A stretch of DNA of 35,780 bases from Cellulomonas aerilata (GCF_007991755.1 NZ_BJYY01000006.1:1-35780), one strand, 5' to 3'; counted from the stretch's first letter, positions 8,049-15,705 are shown. Notes: generated by a model from the sequence alone, not told the origin. A program made the numbers and translations.

Positions 8049-8258
8049 GACGGACCTCCCGACGCGGGTCGACCCTGGCTGGCGTGCCGGTGGGGGTCTG
8101 GAGGGGTGGGAGGGGCGCGTGTCGTCGCCACCCGCGGTCGAGCCACGGTCCCAGTGGCACGAGCATGTCGTCAATGTCCCGTTTGCCCCGATCTGCCCGC
8201 CTCGCGGCCCCACCGTCGCCGCGGCCGAAAAGACCTGGGCGTCGCGAGCGTGCGCGCG

Positions 8259-8264
8259 TAGCGT
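8259..8264 (+). promoter_or_regulatory. -10 element of leaderless promoter for the PIG-L gene
   Basis: TAGCGT followed by 7 nt (CCTGGTC) and ATG at 8272; no Shine-Dalgarno. The same hexamer occurs 5-7 nt before the starts at 15706, 16052 and 18165. A weak CTGGGC (8235-8240) 18 nt upstream could be the -35. Confidence 0.6.
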
Positions 8265-8271
8265 CCTGGTC

Positions 8272-9060
8272 ATGACCCGGACGCTGGCGGTCTGCTTCGC
8301 CCACCCGGACGACGAGGCGTACGCGACGTTCGGGTCGGTCGCCCTCCACCGTGCGGACCCCGACTTCCGGGTCGTGGCGCTGCACGCGACCGACGGCGCA
8401 GCCGGCGAGGTGGCGCCCGGGGTCGACGTCGGGCCGGCCGGGCTCGGGGCGCTGCGTCGCGAGGAGGACGAGCGGGCGTGGCGCGCGGTCGGCTGCGTCC
8501 CCGCCCGGCACGACTGGCTGGGGCTCCCGGACGGCGCCGTGGAGCAGATGCCGTTCGACGACCTGGTGGACTGCGTCGCGTGCTTCCTCGACGAGGAGCG
8601 GCCGGACGTCGTCGTGACGTTCGGCCCGGACGGCGTCACCGGCCACCCGGACCACATCACGGTCGGCGCGGCGACCGACGCCGCGTTCCACCGGGTCCGC
8701 CGCGACGGCGGGGGCGGTCTGCGCCGGCTGCTGCACGGGGCCATCCGGCAGTCGTGGTTCGAGCGGCACCAGGCGTGGCGTGCCGCCCACGGGTACCCGC
8801 TGTGGGAGCCGACCCGGCTCTACCACCTGCGCGGGACGCCGGACGAGCTCGTCGGCGTCGACGTCCGCACGACCGAGGTGCTCCCGCAGCTCGTGGCCGG
8901 TCTCCTCGAGCACCGCAGCCAGGGGCACGTGCTCCTGCCCGCCGGCGTGGAGGACGGGTCCTTCCTTCGCTCGCGCAGCCGGGAGACGCACGTGCTCGCC
9001 TGGCCGCCGCGGCAGCCGGACGAGCCCTGCCTCACCGACATCTTCGAGGGTCTGGACTGA
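8272..9060 (+). CDS. PIG-L/LmbE family deacetylase
   Basis: 262-residue zinc-dependent deacetylase of the family that removes acetyl groups from N-acetylglucosaminyl substrates (MshB in mycothiol synthesis, PIG-L in GPI synthesis, LmbE relatives). Family hallmarks are intact: AHPDDE (residues 10-15; His11, Asp14 and catalytic Asp13) and the GPDGVTGHPDH segment (118-128; His128 completes the zinc site). Soluble, no signal peptide. Neighbours do not name a substrate; mycothiol metabolism is a possibility common in actinomycetes, but the sequence does not prove this paralogue is MshB or Mca. The ATG at 8272 lies 7 nt after TAGCGT, hence a probable leaderless start. It converges with the GNAT gene, with only 7 bp between the two stops. 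Confidence 0.92.
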   Translation: MTRTLAVCFAHPDDEAYATFGSVALHRADPDFRVVALHATDGAAGEVAPGVDVGPAGLGALRREEDERAWRAVGCVPARHDWLGLPDGAVEQMPFDDLVDCVACFLDEERPDVVVTFGPDGVTGHPDHITVGAATDAAFHRVRRDGGGGLRRLLHGAIRQSWFERHQAWRAAHGYPLWEPTRLYHLRGTPDELVGVDVRTTEVLPQLVAGLLEHRSQGHVLLPAGVEDGSFLRSRSRETHVLAWPPRQPDEPCLTDIFEGLD

Positions 9061-9067
9061 GTGGTCC

Positions 9068-9649
9068 TTAGCCGGCCGGCGGCCCGGGGGATGACGGCTC
9101 GACGGGCCCGTCGGCGTCGCGTTCGAGCACCACCTCCAGGCCGTCCTCCTCGTCCCACTGCTCGCCGACGACGACGAAGCCGTACTGGCCGACGAGCGCG
9201 TGCGACGGCAGGTTGTCGGGGCGGATGCTGACCCGGACGGTGCGGACGTCCGGGTCCTGGACCGCGCGCGCGAGCAGCGCCTCGAGCGCCGCGCGGGCGT
9301 ACCCGCGCCGGCGCAGCCCGGGCACGACGGCGTAGCCGATCTCGACCATCCCGGACCGGTCCGGCGGGCCGTGGAAGCCGGCCCGGCCGACCGCGAGCTG
9401 CCTGTCCTCGTCCCAGATGACGCCGGTGACCCACCCCGCCGTGGACGGGTCCTGCTCGGCCTGCTCCCAGCGCACGCGCCACACGCCGCGCCACTCCGGG
9501 TCCGCGAACGACTCGGTCAGCGGCACCGGGCTCGCGGCGTCGGCCGCGGCGAGGTCTCCGGTGGCCAGGGCCCGGAAGGCCGCCGCGTCCAGGTGCACGA
9601 TGCGGACCCGTGGACGGCGCGGCGACGGCGCCGCCGGCTCAGCGTGCAT
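9068..9649 (-). CDS. GNAT family N-acetyltransferase
   Basis: 193-residue acetyl-CoA-dependent acetyltransferase of the RimJ/RimL-like GNAT group. The fold is recognisable from the substrate-side segment SFADPEWRGVWRVRW, the beta4 strand MVEIGYAVVPG, the acetyl-CoA pyrophosphate loop RRRGYARAALEAL (Q/R-x-x-G-x-A/G) and the late strand RTVRVSIRPDNLPSHALVGQYGF, whose N-x-x-S-x-x-L is typical of the family. Substrate unknown. ATG at 9649 preferred; a TTG three bases upstream is possible. The start region overlaps the end of a small upstream ORF by 11 bp, so the two are probably cotranscribed and coupled. No strong RBS of its own is seen. Confidence 0.88.
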   Translation of the reverse strand: MHAEPAAPSPRRPRVRIVHLDAAAFRALATGDLAAADAASPVPLTESFADPEWRGVWRVRWEQAEQDPSTAGWVTGVIWDEDRQLAVGRAGFHGPPDRSGMVEIGYAVVPGLRRRGYARAALEALLARAVQDPDVRTVRVSIRPDNLPSHALVGQYGFVVVGEQWDEEDGLEVVLERDADGPVEPSSPGPPAG

Positions 9650-9824
9650 CAAGGTCCCCGGCGGAGAGGCCCGGCCGGCGGGTCACCCGGGGCGGGGACG
9701 GCGTCCGGACGAGGCGGCCGTGCGACATGCCGGGGGACCGGTGGGGGCCGCCCGGCACCGCGGACCTCCCGGGTACGTCCTGGAGCAGCGGAGGCCGCTC
9801 GGCGGGGTCAGGGTCGAGCGGCAT
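9639..9824 (-). CDS. Small hypothetical protein, 61 residues
   Basis: Unrecognised small ORF directly upstream of and overlapping the GNAT gene. Reasons to believe it: GGAGGG lies 6 nt before the ATG at 9824, nearly every third codon position is G or C, and its stop overlaps the next start by 11 bp as in an operon. The product is proline- and arginine-rich (PLDPDPAERPP, VPGGPHRSPGM, PRVTRRPG), has no membrane segment and looks disordered. It could be a leader that couples translation to the acetyltransferase, or a small free-standing protein. Confidence 0.5.
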   Translation of the reverse strand: MPLDPDPAERPPLLQDVPGRSAVPGGPHRSPGMSHGRLVRTPSPPRVTRRPGLSAGDLDAR

Positions 9825-10067
9825 GCGGATCCCTCCGTCGTCACGGGTCGTCGCGGGTCCGTGCGGGCGGGCCGGCGTGCAGGGGGACGTGGCCCGCGTC
9901 GGGAGGCTAGCGTCCCGACCGCCCCCACCGCCGGGGTATCGGCCGCGCACCCGTCGACGCCCCTCGGGTCACAGCTCGGCAAAGCAGACGGCACCCGTCC
10001 ACCAAGCGTGACCGGGTCCACGTAGGCGCTGCCTCGGTTCGTGTGGTTTCCTTGACCCGCAAGACAA
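9825..10067. other. Gene-free stretch upstream of the terC riboswitch
   Basis: No coding region seen. On the minus strand TAGCCT near 9905-9910 could be a -10 for the small ORF and GNAT pair. On the plus strand a TTGACC at 10053-10058 is the only -35-like box close to the riboswitch; a matching -10 at the right distance is not convincing. Confidence 0.35.
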
Positions 10068-10190
10068 CGGGGGGAGTACTTCCCCGACGCTGCTCCGGTC
10101 AGTACGGCGCCCCATGGCGACCTCGGACGGCGGCCTTCCCGCGCGGAGGGTGAAGGAGACCCCGGAGCCGAACCCCTCGAGGGAGACTCC
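10068..10190 (+). promoter_or_regulatory. Probable yybP-ykoY (manganese) riboswitch upstream of terC
   Basis: The leader has the sequence blocks of the yybP-ykoY class in the right order: GGGGGGAGTA at 10069-10078, a GGTCAGTACGG block at 10097-10107, and GAAGGAGACCCC at 10153-10163 in which AGACC is the conserved 3' side. The outer GGGG (10069-10072) can pair with CCCC (10160-10163) as P1. This class senses Mn2+ and commonly controls TerC-like and other metal exporters. Between the aptamer and GTG start lies a perfect CCCTCGAGGG palindrome (10174-10183) that overlaps the Shine-Dalgarno GGGAG (10181-10185), a possible expression platform acting on translation. Confidence 0.7.
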
Positions 10191-11231
10191 GTGCTGTTCG
10201 CCACCCCTGCGTCCGATGCCTTGACGAGCATCGCGACCCCCGGCCTCTGGGCCATCACCATCGCCGCTGTCCTGGCCCTGGTGGTCATGGACTTCCTGCT
10301 CACGCGCCGCCCCCACGAGGTCTCCATGAAGGAGGCCCTGGGGTGGAGCACGTTCTACATCGCCCTGCCGCTCGCGTTCGGCGGCTGGATCTGGTCCCGG
10401 TACGGGTCCGGCACGGGCGTGGAGTACCTGACCGGTTACCTCGTCGAGAAGTCCCTGTCGGTCGACAACCTGTTCGTCTTCATGCTCCTGCTGGCCGCGT
10501 TCGCCGTGCCCGCGGAGTTCCAGCAGCGCGTGCTGCTCTTCGGCATCGTCGGGGCCCTGGTGCTGCGGGGCATCTTCATCGCCGTCGGCGCCGCCGTGCT
10601 CGCCAACCTCAGCTGGGCGTTCCTGCTGTTCGGCGCGATCCTCCTGCTCACGGCGGTGAAGATCCTGCGCGACCAGATGAAGGGCACGAACCACGACGTC
10701 GACGTGTCGTCCCTGCGCTCCGTGCGGGTGATCCGGCGGTTCATGCCGGTGACCGAGGACTACCGCGGCCCGAGGCTGAGCGTCCGTGAGGGTGGCAAGC
10801 GCATGCTGACCCCGCTCGCCGTCGTCGTCGCCGCCATCTTCGCGACCGACGTGGTGTTCGCGGTGGACTCCGTCCCCGCGGTCTACGGCATCACCGGGGA
10901 CCCGTACCTCGTCTTCGCGACGAACGCGTTCGCGCTCCTGGGTCTGCGGGCGCTGTACTTCGTCCTGCAGGGGGCGCTCAGCAAGCTCGTGCACCTCGGC
11001 TACGGCCTGGCCGCCATCCTCGGCTTCATCGGCGTCAAGCTGGTCCTGCACTGGGCCCACGGGGTGTGGGACGGCGTCCCGACGATCCCGACCCTGGCCT
11101 CGCTCGGGGTCATCGTCGTGGTGCTGGCGATCACCACCGTCACGAGCCTGCACGCCACCCGCGGGGACGGTGCGAGCGACCCGGCCGAGGTCGCCGAGCC
11201 GGCCACGCCCGCCCGCTCCACCGCCGACTGA
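10191..11231 (+). CDS. TerC family integral membrane metal transporter
   Basis: 346-residue membrane protein of the TerC/Alx family, members of which export manganese (MeeF/MeeY in Bacillus, Alx in E. coli). About eight to nine hydrophobic segments are visible. Diagnostic motifs: EKSLSVDNLFVF (about residues 85-96) and IFATDVVFAVDSVPA (about 219-233), whose membrane aspartates and glutamate are thought to bind metal; between them lies the cytoplasmic loop FMPVTEDYRG. The C-terminus ends in a short Ala/Pro/Asp tail. The GTG at 10191 has GGGAG at a 5-nt distance and gives the normal family N-terminus. The leader matches the manganese riboswitch class, supporting a role in Mn2+ efflux rather than tellurite resistance; no other ter genes are near. 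Confidence 0.92.
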   Translation: MLFATPASDALTSIATPGLWAITIAAVLALVVMDFLLTRRPHEVSMKEALGWSTFYIALPLAFGGWIWSRYGSGTGVEYLTGYLVEKSLSVDNLFVFMLLLAAFAVPAEFQQRVLLFGIVGALVLRGIFIAVGAAVLANLSWAFLLFGAILLLTAVKILRDQMKGTNHDVDVSSLRSVRVIRRFMPVTEDYRGPRLSVREGGKRMLTPLAVVVAAIFATDVVFAVDSVPAVYGITGDPYLVFATNAFALLGLRALYFVLQGALSKLVHLGYGLAAILGFIGVKLVLHWAHGVWDGVPTIPTLASLGVIVVVLAITTVTSLHATRGDGASDPAEVAEPATPARSTAD

Positions 11232-11233
11232 CC

Positions 11234-11343
11234 GCTCCCCGGGGAGCACCCGGGAGCCGGCTGTGCCGCGGCGCAGGCTGCGCCGGCGCCACGCGCGGCC
11301 CGGACGCACGACGGCGGGCGGCCCTCGAGGGGGCCGCCCGCCG
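11234..11343. terminator. Stem-loops between convergent terC and fdhA
   Basis: Immediately after the terC stop there is a perfect 14-nt palindrome GCTCCCCGGGGAGC (11234-11247). Further on, 11312-11343 forms a 13-bp perfect stem (CGGCGGGCGGCCC / GGGCCGCCCGCCG) with a 6-nt loop. The second is placed to end transcription from both sides. Confidence 0.75.
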
Positions 11344-11358
11344 CTGCGCGCGCGTCGG

Positions 11359-12573
11359 TCAGCTCAGGTAGCCGTTGGGGTTGAGCACGTACTTCTGCGC
11401 GGCGCCGGCGTCGAACTCCGCGTAGCCACGCGGAGCCTCCTCGAGACTGATCGGCTTCGCGTTGACGTTCTTCGCGATGCTCACGCGGTCGTGGAGGATC
11501 GCCATCATCAGGCCGCGGTTGTACTTCATCACCGGGCACTGGCCGGTGGTGAAGGACAGCGACTTCGCCCACCCGGTGCCCAGGCTCAGGGACAGCGAGC
11601 CCTTCTTGGCCGCCTCGTCGATGCCGCCGGGGTCGCCCGTGACGTAGAGCCCGGGGATGCCGAGGGCGCCACCGGCCGCCGTGATGTCCATGAGCGAGTT
11701 GAGCACCGTGGCCGGGGCCTCGTGGTCGGCGTCCTTGCCGTGGCCGCGGGCCTCGAACCCCACGGCGTCGACCGCGCAGTCGACCTCGGGGACGCCGAGG
11801 ATCTGCTCGATCTGCTCGGCCGGACCGGCCTGGGTGAGGTCGACCGTCTCACAGCCGAAGCTGCGCGCCTGCGCCAGCCGGTCCGCGTTCATGTCGCCGA
11901 CGATCACGGCGGCGGCGCCGAGCAGCAGCGCGCCGGTGGCCGCGGCGAGGCCGACCGGTCCGGCGCCGGCGACGTACACCGTCGACCCGACCCCGACGCC
12001 CGCGGTGACGGCGCCGTGGAACCCGGTGGGGAAGATGTCCGAGAGCATCGCCAGGTCGAGGATCTTCTCCAGCGCCTGGTCGCGGTCGGGGAACTTCAGC
12101 AGGTTCCAGTCGGCGTACGGCACCAGGACGTACTCCGCCTGGCCGCCGACCCAGCCGCCCATGTCGACGTACCCGTAGGCGCTGCCGGGACGGTCGGGGT
12201 TGACGTTGAGGCAGATGCCGGTCTTGCGCTCCTTGCAGTTGCGACAGCGACCGCACGCGATGTTGAACGGGACCGACACCAGGTCCCCGGGCTTGATGAA
12301 CTCCACGTCGGAGCCCACCTCGACGACCTCGCCGGTGATCTCGTGGCCCAGCACGAGGTCGGACGGGGCAGTCGTGCGGCCACGGACCATGTGCTGGTCG
12401 GACCCGCAGATGTTCGTCGCGACGGTCCGCAGGATCGCTCCGTGGTTGACCTTCCGGCCCACGTTGGCCGGGTTGACGCCGGGTCCGTCCTTCAGCTCGA
12501 ACGTGGGGTAGTCGATGTCGATGACCTCGACCTTGCCGGGACCCTTGTACGCCACAGCCTTGTTACCTGACAC
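11359..12573 (-). CDS. fdhA: Glutathione-independent formaldehyde dehydrogenase
   Basis: Zinc- and NAD-dependent medium-chain dehydrogenase/reductase that oxidises formaldehyde to formate without glutathione, like the Pseudomonas putida enzyme. 404 residues is the family length. Catalytic zinc ligands Cys56 (ICGSDQH), His77 (GHE) and Asp179 (LSDIFPTG) are present, and the structural zinc lobe Cys107/Cys110/Cys113/Cys121 (CGRCRNCKERKTGIC) is intact; all sit ten positions after those of the Pseudomonas protein. NAD-binding GAGPVG is at 203-208. The long insertion that keeps NAD tightly bound (dismutase character) appears to be present. GTG at 12573 with AGGGAGA 6 nt upstream. Divergent from fdhD, whose product is needed for formate dehydrogenase, so formaldehyde to formate to CO2 may be linked. 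Confidence 0.93.
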   Translation of the reverse strand: MSGNKAVAYKGPGKVEVIDIDYPTFELKDGPGVNPANVGRKVNHGAILRTVATNICGSDQHMVRGRTTAPSDLVLGHEITGEVVEVGSDVEFIKPGDLVSVPFNIACGRCRNCKERKTGICLNVNPDRPGSAYGYVDMGGWVGGQAEYVLVPYADWNLLKFPDRDQALEKILDLAMLSDIFPTGFHGAVTAGVGVGSTVYVAGAGPVGLAAATGALLLGAAAVIVGDMNADRLAQARSFGCETVDLTQAGPAEQIEQILGVPEVDCAVDAVGFEARGHGKDADHEAPATVLNSLMDITAAGGALGIPGLYVTGDPGGIDEAAKKGSLSLSLGTGWAKSLSFTTGQCPVMKYNRGLMMAILHDRVSIAKNVNAKPISLEEAPRGYAEFDAGAAQKYVLNPNGYLS

Positions 12574-12626
12574 GCCGATCTCCCTTGATCAGTGAGCCGC
12601 CCGAGGGGCGGCCTCGTGTCCGATCC

Positions 12627-12632
12627 ACCCTA
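12627..12632 (-). promoter_or_regulatory. Candidate -10 element for fdhA
   Basis: TAGGGT on the minus strand inside CTAGGGTGG, about 54 nt before the fdhA start. The same nonamer occurs upstream of the MEDS-STAS gene at 13710-13718. The leader would contain a small hairpin CCGCCC-GAG-GGGCGG near 12597-12612. No clear -35. Confidence 0.35.
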
Positions 12633-12731
12633 GGGAGGTCGCCCGTCCCAGCACCAGGTCCGCACGCCAGGCACCGCGGTCCGCGCTGCCGTCGCGACCG
12701 GCGTCCCGACCCGTCCCGTCCTCCCGTGCGC

Positions 12732-12737
12732 GAGGAT
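12732..12737 (+). promoter_or_regulatory. Candidate -10 element of leaderless fdhD promoter
   Basis: GAGGAT followed by 6 nt (GCGGCC) and the ATG at 12744. Geometry equals that of CAGGAT before the GTG at 6173. No Shine-Dalgarno otherwise, although the GAGGA itself could act as a weak one. Confidence 0.35.
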
Positions 12738-12743
12738 GCGGCC

Positions 12744-13706
12744 ATGGCACGGGTGACGCGCGGGTGGCGGGTGCAGCGCATGACGGCGACCGGCGTGGTC
12801 CGCGAGCGGGCCGACGTCCTGGCCGGTGAGGAGCCGCTGGAGATCCGCGTGCAGGGCACGTCGTTCAGCGTCACCATGCGCACCCCCGGGCACGACGTCG
12901 ACCTGGTCGCCGGGTTCCTGGTGTCCGAGGGCGTGGTGCGCACCGCCGAGCAGATCGCGCGGGTGGAGTACCGCGGGGGAGTCACCGCGACGGGCGAGCG
13001 CGACCTCAACGTCGTCGACGTGCGCCTGGCCGCCGGGGTGCCGCTGCCCGACACCTCCCTGGAGCGTCACGTCTACACGTCCAGCAGCTGCGGGGTGTGC
13101 GGGACGGCGTCGATCGACGCCGTCCGCAAGGTCTCCCCCTACGACGTCGCCGCGGACACGGTCGCGGTGCGGCTCGACCACCTGCTGGCGATGCCGGACC
13201 GGCTGCGCGAGCGGCAGGACGTCTTCGGGCGCACGGGCGGGGTCCACGCCGCGGGGCTGTTCGTCCCCGCCGCCCACGGCGGGGAGCCCGAGCTCGTCTG
13301 CCTGCGTGAGGACGTCGGGCGGCACAACGCTGTCGACAAGGTCGTGGGCTGGGCGCTGCTGCACGCACGGCTGCCCGCGTCCGGCGCCGTCCTGCAGGTG
13401 TCGGGACGGGCGTCCTTCGAGCTCGTGCAGAAGGCGGCGATGGCCGGCATCCCGGTGCTGTCGGCGGTGTCCGCGCCATCCGCGCTCGCGGTGGAGCTGG
13501 GCGCCGAGCTCGGGGTCACGGTGGTCGGGTTCAACCGGGGCGAGCACCTGAACGCCTACACGCACGGGCACCGCCTGGTGCCGGCGGAGGCGGACGCACC
13601 CGACCCGGACCTCACCGGCGGCGACCGTCCCCGCACGGCTCCGGCACCGGCTCCGGCTCCCGGCCGGAGCCTCCCGGGGCCCGACCGTCGCGCCGGCGCC
13701 GTTTGA
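12744..13706 (+). CDS. fdhD: Formate dehydrogenase accessory sulfurtransferase FdhD
   Basis: Transfers sulfur from a cysteine desulfurase to the molybdenum cofactor before its insertion into formate dehydrogenase. Family features: PLEIRVQG near 31-38, MRTPGHDVDLVAGFLVSEG (residues 45-63), the catalytic pair in SSSCGVCG (Cys116, Cys119, equivalent to Cys121/Cys124 of E. coli), FGRTGGVHAAGLF, REDVGRHNAVDKVVG and the late SGRASFELVQKAAMAGIPVLSAVSAPS segment. The last 40 residues are an Ala/Pro/Asp-rich tail beyond the usual family end. No formate dehydrogenase structural gene is in the window; it must lie elsewhere. The FdhD stop overlaps a TTGACA that may belong to the next gene's promoter. Confidence 0.95.
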   Translation: MARVTRGWRVQRMTATGVVRERADVLAGEEPLEIRVQGTSFSVTMRTPGHDVDLVAGFLVSEGVVRTAEQIARVEYRGGVTATGERDLNVVDVRLAAGVPLPDTSLERHVYTSSSCGVCGTASIDAVRKVSPYDVAADTVAVRLDHLLAMPDRLRERQDVFGRTGGVHAAGLFVPAAHGGEPELVCLREDVGRHNAVDKVVGWALLHARLPASGAVLQVSGRASFELVQKAAMAGIPVLSAVSAPSALAVELGAELGVTVVGFNRGEHLNAYTHGHRLVPAEADAPDPDLTGGDRPRTAPAPAPAPGRSLPGPDRRAGAV

Positions 13707-13744
13707 CACCTAGGGTGGCGGTGACGGGGGGAAGGTGGACCGAC

Positions 13745-14653
13745 ATGTCCTCCAGGTTCCAGGTACCGGCCGTCGCGGTCCCGCCGCAGACCCATGTCTG
13801 CTGGGCGTTCCGCGGGGCGAGGGAGTTCGCCCACGTCGCCGAGCGCTACACGCGGGAGGGGCTGGACCGGCACGAGAGGGTGCTGGTCCTCGACGGCCAG
13901 GACACCGCCCGGGGCCTGGTCGCCACGATGCGGGCCGCCGGCCGGACGGTCCTGCCCACGCAGGTCCGGGGGGAGCCCGTCCTCGTCACGCTGTCATGGG
14001 CGCCCGACCTCCGGGCGGGCGGCGCGTCGGCGGACGGCGCGTCGGCGGGCGGCCCGTCGGCGGACGGCGCGTCGGCGGACGCGCGTCGCAGCCCCCGTCA
14101 CCTCGCGGCGGAGGCGGTGGCGGACGGCTTCGCCGGGCTGCGGATCGTGACCGACGCGACCGAGGTCGTCCGCAGCAGGGAGCGGCGTGAGCGGTTCGTG
14201 GCCGCGGAGCACGTCATGGACGCGGCCACCGTCACGGCGCCGGTGACCATCCTGTGCGGCTTCGACGTCGACGAGCTGGGCCCCGCCACCGTCGCCGAGG
14301 TCGCGTGCGTGCACTCCTTCACGACCGAGCCGCTGTCCCCGTTCCTGTTCCGCGCGCTGCCGCAGGAGCGCACCGTGGCACGGGAGCGCACCGTGGCACT
14401 GGCCGGCGAGGTGGACTCGGCCAGTGCCGGCGACCTGTACCGCGCGGTGCTGCGCGTGGTCACCGACACTGGAGGAACCATCCGCATCGACGTCTCCGAG
14501 GCGCACTTCATGAGCCACGCCGCACTGCTTGCGCTCGACCGCGCCGCCCGTGCGCTGGACTGCACGGTGCGGCTCGACGCGGCGAGCCCGGTGACCCGGT
14601 GGATGGTGCGGTTCCTCGAGCTCGACCGCGTCGTGGCCGCGGGGACGCCATGA
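13745..14653 (+). CDS. MEDS-STAS protein (candidate anti-sigma factor antagonist)
   Basis: 302 residues. Residues about 12-205 form a MEDS domain (DcmR-like sensor): HVCWAFRGAREFAHVAERYTREG, HERVLVLDG, FAGLRIVTDATEVV and VTILCGFDVDELG. Residues about 215-300 resemble a STAS domain (TVALAGEVDSASAGDLYRAV, GTIRIDVSEAHFMSHAALLALDRAARAL), the fold of RsbV/SpoIIAA antagonists, whose phospho-acceptor Ser sits in the D-S-S/G motif; here that spot is MSHAA, so the equivalent Ser is present (FMSHA). Between them a linker has four 15-bp repeats. ATG at 13745 follows GGAAGGTGG. It overlaps the next gene by ATGA, implying a coupled pair with an anti-sigma ATPase. Confidence 0.85.
   Translation: MSSRFQVPAVAVPPQTHVCWAFRGAREFAHVAERYTREGLDRHERVLVLDGQDTARGLVATMRAAGRTVLPTQVRGEPVLVTLSWAPDLRAGGASADGASAGGPSADGASADARRSPRHLAAEAVADGFAGLRIVTDATEVVRSRERRERFVAAEHVMDAATVTAPVTILCGFDVDELGPATVAEVACVHSFTTEPLSPFLFRALPQERTVARERTVALAGEVDSASAGDLYRAVLRVVTDTGGTIRIDVSEAHFMSHAALLALDRAARALDCTVRLDAASPVTRWMVRFLELDRVVAAGTP
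14021..14080 (+). repeat. Four tandem 15-bp repeats in the MEDS-STAS linker
   Basis: Units at 14021, 14036, 14051 and 14066, each close to GGCGCGTCGGCGGAC, encode G-A/P-S-A-D/G. They lie within the sensor domain before the helix that starts RHLAAEAVADG, so copy number probably changes only a flexible loop. Such an array is prone to slippage. Confidence 0.85.
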
Positions 14654-15615
14654 GCCTCCACGACGGCGGACCGGGGGCGGTCCTGCGGCACGAGCTGGTG
14701 CTCCACGACGGGCCGGCGGACCTGCTCGACCTCGTGGTGTCGTACGTCGCCGAGGGGGAGGCCGACGACGACGTCGTCGTGGTCCAGGGCGAGCCGACGT
14801 TCGTCGACGCCGTCGTCCGGGCGGTCCCGGACGGCAGCCGCGTCCACACGGTCGCCGCACCGTCGGGCGCCCGGCACCCCGCGCGGGACCTGCACCGCTT
14901 CCTGATCCTCCTGAACGACCTGGGGGCCGGCGTCCGACCGACCCGGGTCGTCAACCAGATGCCGACGATGACCGCCGCCGGGTGGCGCGAGTGGCGCCGC
15001 TACGAGGCCGCGGTCAACGTCACGCTCGCGCCGTTCCCCATCCGCGGCACCTGCGCCTACGACAGCCGGTCGGTGTCCGACGGCATGGTGGAGGACCTGC
15101 TCGCCACGCACTCGCACGTCCGGACGGCGCAGGGTCCGGACCTCAACGCCGCGTTCGCCGGCTTCGACGACCACGTCGCGGGCTACCTGCGCAGCGCCCC
15201 GCACCCCCGCGCCTTCTCGGAGCCGACCCTCAGCCTCACCGAGCCCACGGCGGCGCAGGCCCGCGCGACGGTCCGGCAGCTGGGCACGCGAGCGGGGCTG
15301 GACGCGTCCGCCGTCGAGGCCTCGGTGCTGGCCACGAGCGAGGCGGTCGCGAACGGCCGTCTGCACGGCAGCCCGCCGGTCGTCCTCCGGGCCTGGGTGG
15401 CCAGCGGCCGGGTCACGGTCGCGGTCAGCGACACGGGCACCGGGCCGGACCCGCTGGTGGGCCTGCTGCCGCAACCCTCCCGGGAGGCGGAGTCCGGGCG
15501 GGGGATGGCGATCGTGCACCACCTGCTCGACGACGTGCACCACCGCGTGTCGGCCGACGGGTACACGATCACGTTCTCGGTGTCCTGCGGGACCGGGGCC
15601 GCCGAGGCGTCCTGA
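14650..15615 (+). CDS. MEDS-ATPase protein (RsbW-like anti-sigma kinase)
   Basis: 321 residues. The N-terminal part (about 10-195) is a second MEDS sensor: LRHELVLHDGPADLLDLVVSYV, DDDVVVVQGEPTF, the PTRVVNQMPTMTAAGWREWRRYEAAVN block and ICAYD-like TCAYDSRSVSDGMVEDLLATH. The C-terminal part (about 205-315) is a GHKL ATPase of the RsbW/SpoIIAB type: ATSEAVANGRLHG (N box), VTVAVSDTGTGPDP and SGRGMAIVHHLLD. Such proteins bind a sigma factor or phosphorylate an STAS antagonist. The start overlaps the STAS gene stop (ATGA). Sensor plus antagonist and sensor plus kinase in a coupled pair suggests a partner-switching module; no sigma gene is adjacent. Confidence 0.87.
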   Translation: MSLHDGGPGAVLRHELVLHDGPADLLDLVVSYVAEGEADDDVVVVQGEPTFVDAVVRAVPDGSRVHTVAAPSGARHPARDLHRFLILLNDLGAGVRPTRVVNQMPTMTAAGWREWRRYEAAVNVTLAPFPIRGTCAYDSRSVSDGMVEDLLATHSHVRTAQGPDLNAAFAGFDDHVAGYLRSAPHPRAFSEPTLSLTEPTAAQARATVRQLGTRAGLDASAVEASVLATSEAVANGRLHGSPPVVLRAWVASGRVTVAVSDTGTGPDPLVGLLPQPSREAESGRGMAIVHHLLDDVHHRVSADGYTITFSVSCGTGAAEAS

Positions 15616-15694
15616 GGCGCCGTCGCCTGGTGAGCCACGCGGGAGCCGCTCGCGCAGCCCAGATCCTCGTGAAGCGCTGCGCCGCGAACCAGGT

Positions 15695-15700
15695 TAGCGT
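15695..15700 (+). promoter_or_regulatory. -10 element of leaderless promoter
   Basis: TAGCGT followed by 5 nt (TTTCC) and ATG 15706; same hexamer as before the PIG-L and APH-like genes. Confidence 0.5.
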
Positions 15701-15705
15701 TTTCC

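Noticed and set aside
10191-11231. TerC as part of a tellurite-resistance (ter) operon
   Set aside because: No other ter genes are nearby, and the manganese-riboswitch-like leader points to metal efflux.
11170-12570. 466-codon plus-strand frame
   Set aside because: Antisense to fdhA, whose zinc ligands are all intact on the minus strand.
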